This document shows, piece by piece, positions 46,391-55,001 of a stretch of 64,000 nt of DNA. The stretch lies in the NCBI GenBank assembly GCA_018970145.1, contig JAGWWY010000002.1, positions 390,019-454,018 of the forward strand, given 5' to 3'. The stretch is from Gammaproteobacteria bacterium. GTDB taxonomy: Bacteria; Pseudomonadota; Gammaproteobacteria; Steroidobacterales; Steroidobacteraceae. The notes below the pieces were generated by a model. That model made no database searches. It was not told where the DNA came from and saw only the letters and a list, made by a program, of their open reading frames with translations. The position numbers and the translations under genes are program-made. How positions within the stretch are numbered: position 1 is the stretch's first letter; the number at the start of each line of letters is the position of its first letter.

Positions 46391-46406
46391 GGGTTGAATT
46401 CAACCC
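46391..46406. promoter_or_regulatory. Perfect 16-bp palindrome upstream of the first TonB receptor
   Basis: GGGTTGAATTCAACCC is a perfect palindrome ending 16 bp before the receptor ATG at 46423. The spacing suits a repressor site overlapping the promoter or leader. The bound protein is unknown. Confidence 0.45.
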
Positions 46407-46422
46407 GCTTTGAGGTCGATCC

Positions 46423-49400
46423 ATGTCTTCGCCTGTGCGCTCGTCGCGTCTGCCCCTCGTTCAAATGGCTGTAGCAGTTGGCCTACTCGCGCAAACTTAC
46501 GTCTACGCCGAACCACAGCCCACCAAACAGGTGGCTGACCGTGATGAGGAGTCACTGGATACAGTGGTCATCACCGGTTCGAACATCCGACGAGCCAACG
46601 TCGAGGGCGTTGCCCCGGTCACGGTGGTTGACGAGTCAGCGATCGAAGTGCGTAACGCGTTCCAGCCTGTCGATCTTTTGACCGCACTTCCGTCGGTCGT
46701 GAACCTGCCGGAGAACGAGACGCGTCTCGGCTCCTCGGGCGCGCGCGGCGATAACGCCAATATCAATCTTCGCAACATGGGCGCGACTGCCACGTTGATC
46801 TTGGTTAATGGCCGTCGCATGGCGATCAACCCCATGACGGCGGGTCTGTCACAGGCGGTCAATGTCAATCAGTTACCGTCGATCGGCATTGAGCGTATTG
46901 AAGTACTGCGCGATGGCGCCTCTGCGATCTACGGTTCCGACGCAGTCGGTGGCGTCATCAACTATATTCTGAAAAAAGAGTTCGAGGGCATCGAGGGCAC
47001 TGTACGCTTTGGTTTGCCGGAGGCCGGCGGCGGTGAGAGTTTGCAAACTGCGCTGAATTTTGGATCCAGTTTCGCAGGCGCCCGTGGTCGCTTCTTCGGT
47101 AATCTCGAGGGCTACCAACGCGAGGCGACGCTACTCACGGAGCGCGACTTTAGTCAGACCGCACTGAATTCGGCTCGCGCACCTGCACCGTTTAACAACT
47201 TGGGCGGGCCTTTTGATGGTCGGTCGGCACGCGGCCTGTGGCCCACTTTCCGTATCGGCACCTCGACGGCGAACAACTACTTTCGCCCAGTCAACGGTAC
47301 GCCAGCGCTGACAACAGCGGCTCCAAGCCGCTCCGCTAACCCCGAGTTTTTTCTCGATCTGAATTCCTACGGTTACGCGTCACCGGAAACCAAGCGTATG
47401 ACCGGATTTTTCTCAGCCGAATTCGACATTACCGACAGCCTTACCGTCTTCGGTGATGCCAGCTTATACACCTCCGATTCGACCATGCGGCGTCAACCGC
47501 TCGCGCTCAACGCGCCGACATCCGACAAATTGATGGTCATGCCGATTGACAGCCCTTACAACCCATATGGTTCTCGGTTTTACCATCCAACCGGCGCCCC
47601 GAATTCGGATGGCACGGGGCGTCTAACTGGTACGCCTCGATCGGTGAGTTTCACGCAGATGACCATCCGCGACTTGGCTGCGGAAACGATCGATACACAA
47701 GCCGACGTCATCCGCCTGTCCGCGGGACTGCGTGGCAAGATCGGCGAGACTTGGGAGTGGGATGGAACGGTCTTTTATAACGAGGTCAACGGCGAGGATG
47801 GTGCTTTCCCCGACGTACGCGAAAGTCTGCTTCAGGCGGCCATCGGCCGTACCGATACTGCGGCTTACAATCCGTTTGGCTACACCTTCAAAGTTCAAAA
47901 CGGCGCTGTTGTCGCGGACCAACCGTTCACGAATGCGGCGGCAACCGTCGGCTCCTTCTCGGAGGTTTTCGCTCGTTCTGCCCGCAGCTCTCTCGCCTCA
48001 GCTGACTTACGCGCCAACGGACGCTTCCTTACGCTGTTCGGCAACGATGTGATGGCTGCCGTCGGCATCGAATACCGGCAGGAAAACCTGCGCGATGTAC
48101 GCCCGCCGTTCAGTGGCGAGAACCCGGCGAGCTCGGGTCTCGATGTCACTAACAACGATTTTCTGCTGCACCCGCCCCGTCCTGATGTATTCGGCGATCG
48201 CGAGGTCACTAGTGTCTACGCTGAAGTGGTCGTTCCGATCGTTGTACGTGCGCAGGCGGTTCCGCTTGTCGATAGTCTCGAGGTTACCGCATCCGGTCGT
48301 TACGAGAGCTACAGCGACTTCGGCGATACCACCAAGCCCAAAGTCGGTCTCAACTGGCGGCCGACTGAATGGTTGATGCTACGCGGCTCTTATAATGAAG
48401 GCTTCATGGCGCCAAGTCTCGCAGCGCTGTACACGAGTCCCCGCTGGAGTATCACGGCGGGTGCGGGTGATATCGACACCTACCGCAATCCGTATCTGAA
48501 CGAAGGGCCGTACGTGATGCGTACTTACTTCGGCGGTAATCCTGATCTGAAGCCGCAAGAGTCTGAAGGTCAAACGTTCGGCTTTGTCCTCGATATCCCA
48601 TTGGTCCAAGGTCTGAGTCTGACCGCCGATCTTTGGAAGATTGACCGAACAAATCTTCTTGGTCAGCGCAGCACGGCGCAAATCAGCGCCTCGGATACGG
48701 CGCTGCTGCAGGCCTACACAAAAGCGCAGATTGCGGCAGGCGTCTCCGTCAATCAGATCGACGTTGGCAGCGGTACCAACTACAAGGGGGATCCGGACGT
48801 CGAACGTTTTCCACTGACTCCTGAAGAACGCGCGGCTTTCGCAGCGTATAACGCAGCGAACCCGAACAACCCGGCAGCGCCGGCGGGACGGATCTTTTCG
48901 CGTAACCAGCCGTTCCTGAATCTCGCTTCCAGTACGCATGAGGGAATCGACTTCGGATTCAATTACGAAATCGCGACAGACTCCTTCGGACAGTTCGCGA
49001 TTAACTCCGAATGGGCATACCTCCGTAAATCACAATCTGTCTTAGCACCCGCTAACGTCGCGCCGACCGTCAATGAGGGGCTCTTGGGCGACGGTGCTGC
49101 AAAGATCCGCAGCACGACCAATCTCAGTTGGCGTAAAGGGCCGTGGAACGCCGGTATCGGCGTCTATCACATCGGCAAAACTCACGATACGGGAGCGACG
49201 ACGACGCAGGCAATTTACGAGGGCCTCGGTAGTCCGTCCTACATTGAGCCATTCTTTACGGGCGGTCGAACCCTATATCGGCTCGTGATTGATCCAGTGA
49301 CAAGTTATAATGTTTCGCTCGGCTATCGGTTCGACGAAAACGCACCCGACTGGATTCGTGAAACACGGGTCCGCCTGGCTATCAGTAACGTGACCGACGA

Positions 49401-49503
49401 GGAACCACCACTCGCTTCTGGCGCCTTCGGCTACGATCCGGCCACCAGCCAATCTTTGATGGTGGGTCGCGCTTGGAGTCTCGAGTTGACGCGTCGCTTC
49501 TGA
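46423..49503 (+). CDS. TonB-dependent outer-membrane receptor
   Basis: Large outer-membrane receptor of 1026 residues. It has a signal peptide (cleavage probable near YVYA-EPQ), a TonB-box-like DTVVITGSNIRR, a plug domain (INLRNMGATATLILVNGRRM, RIEVLRDGASAIYGSDAVGGVINY), and a long beta-barrel ending in aromatic phenylalanine (LELTRRF). It would take up a substrate too large or rare for porins, powered by TonB-ExbBD. The substrate is unknown. A secreted protein of unknown function follows after 7 bp. A perfect palindrome lies just upstream. Confidence 0.95.
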   Translation: MSSPVRSSRLPLVQMAVAVGLLAQTYVYAEPQPTKQVADRDEESLDTVVITGSNIRRANVEGVAPVTVVDESAIEVRNAFQPVDLLTALPSVVNLPENETRLGSSGARGDNANINLRNMGATATLILVNGRRMAINPMTAGLSQAVNVNQLPSIGIERIEVLRDGASAIYGSDAVGGVINYILKKEFEGIEGTVRFGLPEAGGGESLQTALNFGSSFAGARGRFFGNLEGYQREATLLTERDFSQTALNSARAPAPFNNLGGPFDGRSARGLWPTFRIGTSTANNYFRPVNGTPALTTAAPSRSANPEFFLDLNSYGYASPETKRMTGFFSAEFDITDSLTVFGDASLYTSDSTMRRQPLALNAPTSDKLMVMPIDSPYNPYGSRFYHPTGAPNSDGTGRLTGTPRSVSFTQMTIRDLAAETIDTQADVIRLSAGLRGKIGETWEWDGTVFYNEVNGEDGAFPDVRESLLQAAIGRTDTAAYNPFGYTFKVQNGAVVADQPFTNAAATVGSFSEVFARSARSSLASADLRANGRFLTLFGNDVMAAVGIEYRQENLRDVRPPFSGENPASSGLDVTNNDFLLHPPRPDVFGDREVTSVYAEVVVPIVVRAQAVPLVDSLEVTASGRYESYSDFGDTTKPKVGLNWRPTEWLMLRGSYNEGFMAPSLAALYTSPRWSITAGAGDIDTYRNPYLNEGPYVMRTYFGGNPDLKPQESEGQTFGFVLDIPLVQGLSLTADLWKIDRTNLLGQRSTAQISASDTALLQAYTKAQIAAGVSVNQIDVGSGTNYKGDPDVERFPLTPEERAAFAAYNAANPNNPAAPAGRIFSRNQPFLNLASSTHEGIDFGFNYEIATDSFGQFAINSEWAYLRKSQSVLAPANVAPTVNEGLLGDGAAKIRSTTNLSWRKGPWNAGIGVYHIGKTHDTGATTTQAIYEGLGSPSYIEPFFTGGRTLYRLVIDPVTSYNVSLGYRFDENAPDWIRETRVRLAISNVTDEEPPLASGAFGYDPATSQSLMVGRAWSLELTRRF

Positions 49504-49510
49504 GTCACGA

Positions 49511-50434
49511 GTGAAAATTTCACGTCGCTCCTGCTTGTTTGGTCTCGCTGCTGGACCGAGTCTTACGCTTGGCGCAGCAGCGCTCGACTCGGACGTCGCG
49601 CAGCGCCGTGCAGCCTATCAACGTTGGGTTGAAAGTCTCCCCAAGGCGGCCGCGCCCGTATTGACCAAACACGGTCTCATCGCAATCGAACTCGCGCGTT
49701 GGCAAGTTCTTGAGGCCAATCAGGCGGCCGCAGTCGATGCGAGGCACTTTTACGGTATCGGCAATCACGCGATCGTCAAACATCGGCGCGATTCCGGCAC
49801 GCGAGTTGCCGAGTGGTTCGGCGAGCGCGGCGGACCGATTGTTCACTTCAACTCCGGTTATGTCGACGGTAAGGAACTCATCCTCGCTCACTCGAATTTT
49901 CCGCAATTGCCGATGGCAAGCTCACTCGAAGTGTTTTCGACGGAAACTCTAACGCCGATCCGCTCGACAAGTCTCGGGATACGGCTCGGCTCTTTGACCT
50001 GGGCGACACGCTATCGCGGACACTGGTTCGCCTGTTTTGCGAACTACAACGACTCGGGTACGACTCCAGGATTCGATCAACGCTGGACTCACGTCGCAAA
50101 ATACGATGATCGGTGGCAAATGCTCGAGTCGTGGCTGTTCCCACCCCAGGTCGTCGCGACTTGGGGGGCGAGCGCCTGCTCCGGTGGCGACTTCGGTCCT
50201 GATGGATTGCTCTACGTCACCGGACACGATGCATCCGAGCTCTATGTGCTTCGTTTGCCGCAGACGGGTGTCACGCTGGAATACCTCACAACTATCGATA
50301 TTCCTTTCGAGGGACAAGGTTGGGCTTGGGACCGCACTCGCCCAGACGATCGGATAATCTTCGGTATCAACAGACGAACACAGGAAGTTGTCTGCACCCG
50401 CGTTCCGGTCATCCCCACAAAAATCCTCGCTTGA
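49511..50434 (+). CDS. Exported protein of unknown function, possible beta-propeller
   Basis: Protein of 307 residues with a twin-arginine-like N-terminus (ISRRSCLFGLAAG) and a hydrophobic stretch, so it is probably exported, perhaps by Tat. The body is rich in W/Y/G and short beta-strand patterns (LAHSNFPQLP, GPDGLLYVTGHD, FEGQGWAWDRT), which hint at a six-bladed propeller as in SMP-30-like proteins, but I do not recognise a family. It starts with GTG 7 bp after the receptor gene, so it likely serves the same substrate. Confidence 0.72.
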   Translation: MKISRRSCLFGLAAGPSLTLGAAALDSDVAQRRAAYQRWVESLPKAAAPVLTKHGLIAIELARWQVLEANQAAAVDARHFYGIGNHAIVKHRRDSGTRVAEWFGERGGPIVHFNSGYVDGKELILAHSNFPQLPMASSLEVFSTETLTPIRSTSLGIRLGSLTWATRYRGHWFACFANYNDSGTTPGFDQRWTHVAKYDDRWQMLESWLFPPQVVATWGASACSGGDFGPDGLLYVTGHDASELYVLRLPQTGVTLEYLTTIDIPFEGQGWAWDRTRPDDRIIFGINRRTQEVVCTRVPVIPTKILA

Positions 50435-50448
50435 GTAGACCCGGCGAA

Positions 50449-51207
50449 CTAAATCCAATACATCTGCGCCGGCGCAACGCCAAATCCAACCGCGCGTGGC
50501 GAATCACCGATCGCAAAGACAGCCTGATTCCCGAACTGTCGCGAGAGGGCGCTGGTTGTGCCGATCCAGATGCAACCCGCTTGTAGCGTGCAGCGCAGTA
50601 GCCCCGGTGCAACCTGCTCAACCGGTGAGGCGGCATAATTTGAATAACGCAGCGCCGTGACCGCGGGCTGATTCGAGCAAATGACGATCGACTCCAACGC
50701 TTGCGCGCCATTCGGGTGCTGCTGCACCTCCGGTTGGTAGATCAACTCCGGCCGTTCGTTTCGAACGAAACACACCAATGCCTCGGGAGTGCTCGCAGCG
50801 CCCAGCGCAAACCAACTGAATAAGGCATCACCACGCCGCGCGCCGTAGTGGATCGGACGAGACGCTTGTGCGATCGAGCCGACCGGTACCGGCGAGGCGA
50901 GGAGTCGCCGGTGCGTGCCCTCGATCTCCTCAGTGCCGATCGCGATGATCGCGAGCGCGACATCAGCGCGTATCCAAGGAAACAAGTGATGCTGCGGCGT
51001 GATCGGATCGACCGCCGTCAACTCGATGTAGCCGCGCTCGAGGATGATGTGGCAACTGTGCTGCCCCAACGAAACACGCCGATCGCTGGCCGGGTCGAGC
51101 GCCATCAACTCCTCGGGCTCGGTCACGAAAAAGCCGCGCTCCTGCCACGCCCGTCGTAGCGGCTTGATCGAGTCGCCGATGATTCCGATATGATCGAGAG
51201 AAATCAT
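50449..51207 (-). CDS. VOC (glyoxalase-like) family protein
   Basis: Protein of 252 residues that starts with a vicinal-oxygen-chelate pattern (MISLDHIGIIGDS, then GQHSCHIILERGYIEL). The His in DHI and Glu in YIEL are likely metal ligands. The rest looks like a second, more diverged half, as in glyoxalase-like domain 3 proteins. The substrate is unknown. It overlaps the Lrp-type regulator's stop (ATGA) and so is in its operon. Confidence 0.78.
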   Translation of the reverse strand: MISLDHIGIIGDSIKPLRRAWQERGFFVTEPEELMALDPASDRRVSLGQHSCHIILERGYIELTAVDPITPQHHLFPWIRADVALAIIAIGTEEIEGTHRRLLASPVPVGSIAQASRPIHYGARRGDALFSWFALGAASTPEALVCFVRNERPELIYQPEVQQHPNGAQALESIVICSNQPAVTALRYSNYAASPVEQVAPGLLRCTLQAGCIWIGTTSALSRQFGNQAVFAIGDSPRAVGFGVAPAQMYWI

Positions 51208-51689
51208 TGAGCTGGCTCCAGGTGCGTCAGCGGCAGTACCGACGTCGACTTAACGGTCGATAATGCAATGCTTGATTTGATATCGCGCACACCCGGCAGC
51301 ACCGCCAGCTTTTGCCGGAGGAAGCGTTCGTAATCATCCACATCGCGTGCGACGACGCGGAGCAGAAAATCCACCTGCCCCATGAGCATGAAACACTCGA
51401 GTACTTCGGGTGCGGCGCGAATCGCCTCTTCGAAGTTATGCAAGGATTCGGGATGCTCGCGACCGAAGCGGACCTCGACGAACACCTCGAGGTTGAGCCC
51501 CAATTTGCGCCGGTCGAGTAACGCCACCCGCTGCTTGATGACGCCGAGCTTCTCTAACCGTTGCACACGCCGCCAACACGGGGACGCCGAGAGACCGACC
51601 GCCGCTGCCAATTTCGCAAGCGGTTGGGCGACCTCACGCTGAAGCAAGGACAGCAAGGTACGGTCAACCTTATCGAATTCGGGACGCAA
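51204..51689 (-). CDS. Lrp/AsnC-family transcriptional regulator
   Basis: Regulator of 161 residues. The N-terminal winged helix-turn-helix is in about residues 10-50 (LAKLAAAVGLSASPCWRRVQRLEKLGVI), and the C-terminal RAM domain carries the VLECFMLMGQVDFLLRVVARDVDDYERF pattern. These regulators bind amino acids or related small molecules. It is divergent from the second TonB receptor operon across 168 bp containing an inverted repeat, so it may regulate both directions. Confidence 0.93.
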   Translation of the reverse strand: MRPEFDKVDRTLLSLLQREVAQPLAKLAAAVGLSASPCWRRVQRLEKLGVIKQRVALLDRRKLGLNLEVFVEVRFGREHPESLHNFEEAIRAAPEVLECFMLMGQVDFLLRVVARDVDDYERFLRQKLAVLPGVRDIKSSIALSTVKSTSVLPLTHLEPAQ

Positions 51690-51700
51690 TTTTTTACCCC

Positions 51701-51738
51701 TGTAAATGCTTATATACGATTATTTTTGCATATTTACA
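51701..51738. promoter_or_regulatory. AT-rich inverted repeat, candidate Lrp-type operator
   Basis: TGTAAATGC (51701-51709) and GCATATTTACA (51728-51738) form an imperfect inverted repeat around an AT-rich centre, 12 bp upstream of the regulator's ATG and about 120 bp before the receptor gene. Lrp-family proteins bind such AT-rich repeats, and autoregulation is common. Confidence 0.45.
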
Positions 51739-51857
51739 GATTGAAACAAGATCGCTTGCTGACGAGAGGGCATTGACAGCAAGCATTTTGTTATAGGACA
51801 ACCCTCATAAGGACCGGTAGATTGATCATCACAACCACTTTTTGAGGGGATTTCCTG

Positions 51858-54152
51858 ATGTTTACAACCCGACTGCCCGCCCGCTCTGCCCGCGTTCGCC
51901 GAGCTGTTGCCCTCATCCTGCTCACGCCGGCGACGATCACCGTCGCGCAAGCGCAAACTGCCCAACTTGAGGAGATCGTCGTCACCGCGCAAAAGCGTGC
52001 CGAGAACCTACAGGACACGCCGATCGCGATCTCCGCCGTCACGGGCGATACGATCGAGAAACTGAATATCGATGACATTGGCGCCATCGCGGCGGCCAAT
52101 CCGTCGCTCGTTTACAGCGAAGCCGGTGGCGAAGCGCAGCTCTACATACGCGGCATCGGCAGCAACATCTTCAGCGTCGGCGTCGACCAGAGTGTCGCGA
52201 CGCATATCGACGGGGTCTATACCGGTCGCGCCAACATGGGCCTGACACAGTTCCTCGACATCGATCGAGTCGAGATCCTGCGTGGGCCGCAGGGCACGCT
52301 GTACGGGCGCAACGCCACAGGCGGTGCGATCAATATCATTTCGCGCGCGCCGACCGACGATTTCGAGGGCTATGTTTCCGGGCTTGTCGGCAGCTTTGAC
52401 CGTGTCGATGTACGTGGCGCACTCTCCGGACCGATTGCTGAAAATTTCTCAGCCCGAGTTGCCGTACGCCGGTTGAAAGATGATGGCTATACGGAAGATC
52501 TCGATCCTCGCGGCGCGAATAAAATCGACGATAACGATCTCACGGCGATTCGCGGCTCGCTGCGGTGGAAGACCGACGCGCTTACGGCGACTGTGATCGC
52601 AGAACACAGCGAGTTTGAAAACGGTAATACCAGCATCTTTCCGATCGACAACACCGGTCTTGCCGAGAGCCTCGGTGCGAAGCCCAATCGGGACATTCAT
52701 AAAACCTTCAACAACACTCCGAGCTTCCACGAATGGAATACCGGCGGCGTCACGGGTCAATTCGACTGGACGATCAACGACTCGACCAATCTCAACCTCA
52801 CCGTGGGCTATCGCGACTGGGACAGCGATTTCCTGTTCAATACCGATGGCACCGATATTGAAATCACGCGCTCGTCATTCATCTACGCCAGCGAGCAACT
52901 CTCGGCCGAACTGCGCCTCGCCGGCGAGAGAGAATGGGGTCGATGGTTAGTCGGTGCGTACTGGTTTGACGAAGACAAATACGGCGCGCTCGGTCTCGTT
53001 CGCTCTGGTTTCACGCCACCGGCAGTGCTGCCGCCACGCTCGTTCGTTTTCCGCGCTGACGGCACGGGCGAAGCCACCGCGCTCTTCGGCCAAGTCGACT
53101 TCAAACTAGCGGATACCTGGACGCTGAGCGCCGGCTTGCGTTACAGCGACGAAAAGAAGGGCGATCTTCTGCGTCAGTCGACCCTACTCCCAGACAACGA
53201 ACTGCTCGGACTGTTTACACCGAACGCAATCCCCGATGCGACGGCAGCTTCGACTCGTAACGTGAGCCGCCGCTGGGACGCTTGGACGCCACGTATCGGC
53301 CTTGAGTATCGCCCCTCAGATGATCGTCTGTTTTATTTGACCTACAGTGAAGGGTTTAAATCCGGCGGCTTCAATGATTTGTCGGTCATCAACCCGCCGT
53401 TCAATCCGGAGTTTATCGAGAGCATCGAAGTGGGCGCCAAGACCGAGTGGCTCGATGGTCGGCTGCGGGCCAATGCCAGCGCTTTTCACTATGACTACAC
53501 CGATCTACAGGTATCGGTCTTCGCCAGCACAGGAAATATCACCACCACCTTCACCACCAACGCGGCCGAAGCAACGGTCAAGGGGGTCGAGTTGGATCTG
53601 CTCGCGAAGCCGACTGAGTCGCTCGACATCGCCGCTTCGCTCGCCTTTCTCGATGCGACCTATGATCGCTTTGTAACACCCTACGGCAGCTGCAATGCGG
53701 CGAACGTCAGTCTTGACGTACGCTGCACGGGTCGGGTCGGTCTGCCACGCCTGATCGACGCCGCCGGTAACCATCTCAACAACGCACCCGAGTTCAAGGG
53801 TTCAGTCTCAGCGACCTACAGCATCAACATCGCGAACGGCGGTGTTGTGACCTTGCAAGGCGCAGTAAACCATCAGGGTCGCGTGTATTTCCTGCCAGCG
53901 AATACAGATGTCATGTCGCAGGCGTCCTACACTTTGGTCGATGCGCGTGTCGGCTATGAAAATGCGACAGGGAACCTTGCTGTCGGTGCCTTTGTGAAGA
54001 ACCTGACCGACGAGGACTATTTCCACAATATCGTGCAGTTCACCTCGACGAGCGATGCGCGTAAGGATGTATTCGCCATTGGTAATGCCCTTGGCTATCC
54101 TGCCGCAGGCCGACATTGGGGCCTCGAAGTCACTTATCGTTTCGGAAACTGA
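51858..54152 (+). CDS. TonB-dependent outer-membrane receptor
   Basis: Receptor of 764 residues, of the shorter kind common in catabolic clusters. It has a signal peptide ending near AQAQT, a TonB-box region (EEIVVTAQKR), a plug domain (LYIRGIGSN, RVEILRGPQGTLYGRNATGGAINI) and a beta-barrel ending in YRFGN. It is the first gene of a rightward run with a cupin protein and an MFS transporter, spaced by 1-2 bp, so the three probably take up and use one unknown compound. It diverges from the Lrp/VOC pair. Confidence 0.95.
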   Translation: MFTTRLPARSARVRRAVALILLTPATITVAQAQTAQLEEIVVTAQKRAENLQDTPIAISAVTGDTIEKLNIDDIGAIAAANPSLVYSEAGGEAQLYIRGIGSNIFSVGVDQSVATHIDGVYTGRANMGLTQFLDIDRVEILRGPQGTLYGRNATGGAINIISRAPTDDFEGYVSGLVGSFDRVDVRGALSGPIAENFSARVAVRRLKDDGYTEDLDPRGANKIDDNDLTAIRGSLRWKTDALTATVIAEHSEFENGNTSIFPIDNTGLAESLGAKPNRDIHKTFNNTPSFHEWNTGGVTGQFDWTINDSTNLNLTVGYRDWDSDFLFNTDGTDIEITRSSFIYASEQLSAELRLAGEREWGRWLVGAYWFDEDKYGALGLVRSGFTPPAVLPPRSFVFRADGTGEATALFGQVDFKLADTWTLSAGLRYSDEKKGDLLRQSTLLPDNELLGLFTPNAIPDATAASTRNVSRRWDAWTPRIGLEYRPSDDRLFYLTYSEGFKSGGFNDLSVINPPFNPEFIESIEVGAKTEWLDGRLRANASAFHYDYTDLQVSVFASTGNITTTFTTNAAEATVKGVELDLLAKPTESLDIAASLAFLDATYDRFVTPYGSCNAANVSLDVRCTGRVGLPRLIDAAGNHLNNAPEFKGSVSATYSINIANGGVVTLQGAVNHQGRVYFLPANTDVMSQASYTLVDARVGYENATGNLAVGAFVKNLTDEDYFHNIVQFTSTSDARKDVFAIGNALGYPAAGRHWGLEVTYRFGN

Positions 54153-54153
54153 G

Positions 54154-54999
54154 ATGGCACGACCGCACATCATGTTCGTCCAGGCACAGATGATTCCGTG
54201 GTCATCGGGATGTCATGGCTCTCTCTACAGCGACGTCCACTCGAAAAGCTTGAGTCAGGACGATGTCGACGGCAGCGCCACGACCATTGTGCGCTATCCG
54301 GCGAATTGGGGGCGGCAAGAGTCGCACTCGCTCTCCTGCCACGAGGAGTTTCTGGTGCTGGACGGCGCGATCAGCGTCAACGGCCGGCTCTATGAAAAAC
54401 ACACCTATGGCTTCCTGCCCGCCGGGTATCCGCGCGAGCAACTTCAGAGCGCGCACGGTGCCGTTCTTCTAACGATGTTTTATGGTGTACCAAAAGTAAC
54501 CTCCGGCTCGATCGGCAGTTTCGATGAGAAACTGCTGGTCGAGTATGTGAACCCGCTTGAAATGGACTGGGATCCGGGCTTGGTCGACCCCCAACTCTCG
54601 AAGGGCGTCGCGATCAAACCGCTGCGTACCGATCCTTACACGGGCGAGACTTCGTTTTTGTATTGCTCGCCACCACATCGAGTCCCACCGGGCATGTCCA
54701 AGCCGCAATGGACACACCCGATGGTTGAGGAGCTCTACACCCTCGAGGGTGATTACGTCTGGGGTGATCTTGGTCGCATGCAGCGCGGTGGCTACTGTTG
54801 GTGGCGCGAGGACATCTATCACGGGCCGTCAGGAACAGATACGGGATACAACTTGTTCGTTCGCACCGTCAACGGACCGCTGGTAAACACCTTTGACACG
54901 GTCAAAAAGCCGTTTTCTTGGAACCCGGAGCATAAGCCGATCCTGCCGCCCGAGCTGAGACCTTACGGTCAGCCCCTGCCCTTCGCACCGAACTACTGA
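54154..54999 (+). CDS. Cupin-fold protein, two cupin-like halves
   Basis: Protein of 281 residues with cupin-like motifs in both halves (HEEFLVLDGAISVNG and EELYTLEGDYVWGDLGRMQRGGY), a pattern seen in DUF4437-like and other bicupin proteins. The His/Glu residues may bind a metal. The reaction is unknown; a ring-modifying or isomerising role fits its place between a receptor and a transporter. The ATG is 1 bp after the receptor stop. Confidence 0.75.
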   Translation: MARPHIMFVQAQMIPWSSGCHGSLYSDVHSKSLSQDDVDGSATTIVRYPANWGRQESHSLSCHEEFLVLDGAISVNGRLYEKHTYGFLPAGYPREQLQSAHGAVLLTMFYGVPKVTSGSIGSFDEKLLVEYVNPLEMDWDPGLVDPQLSKGVAIKPLRTDPYTGETSFLYCSPPHRVPPGMSKPQWTHPMVEELYTLEGDYVWGDLGRMQRGGYCWWREDIYHGPSGTDTGYNLFVRTVNGPLVNTFDTVKKPFSWNPEHKPILPPELRPYGQPLPFAPNY

Positions 55000-55001
55000 C
55001 C

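Noticed and set aside
51773..51800. Sigma-70 promoter from the perfect TTGACA upstream of the second TonB receptor
   Set aside because: No acceptable -10 hexamer lies at 15-19 bp; the nearest TATAGG is too close.
54055..54153. Earlier in-frame start of the cupin gene inside the TonB receptor gene
   Set aside because: The extra N-terminal residues come from the receptor's last codons in another frame; the ATG at 54154 directly follows the receptor stop and gives a sensible N-terminus.
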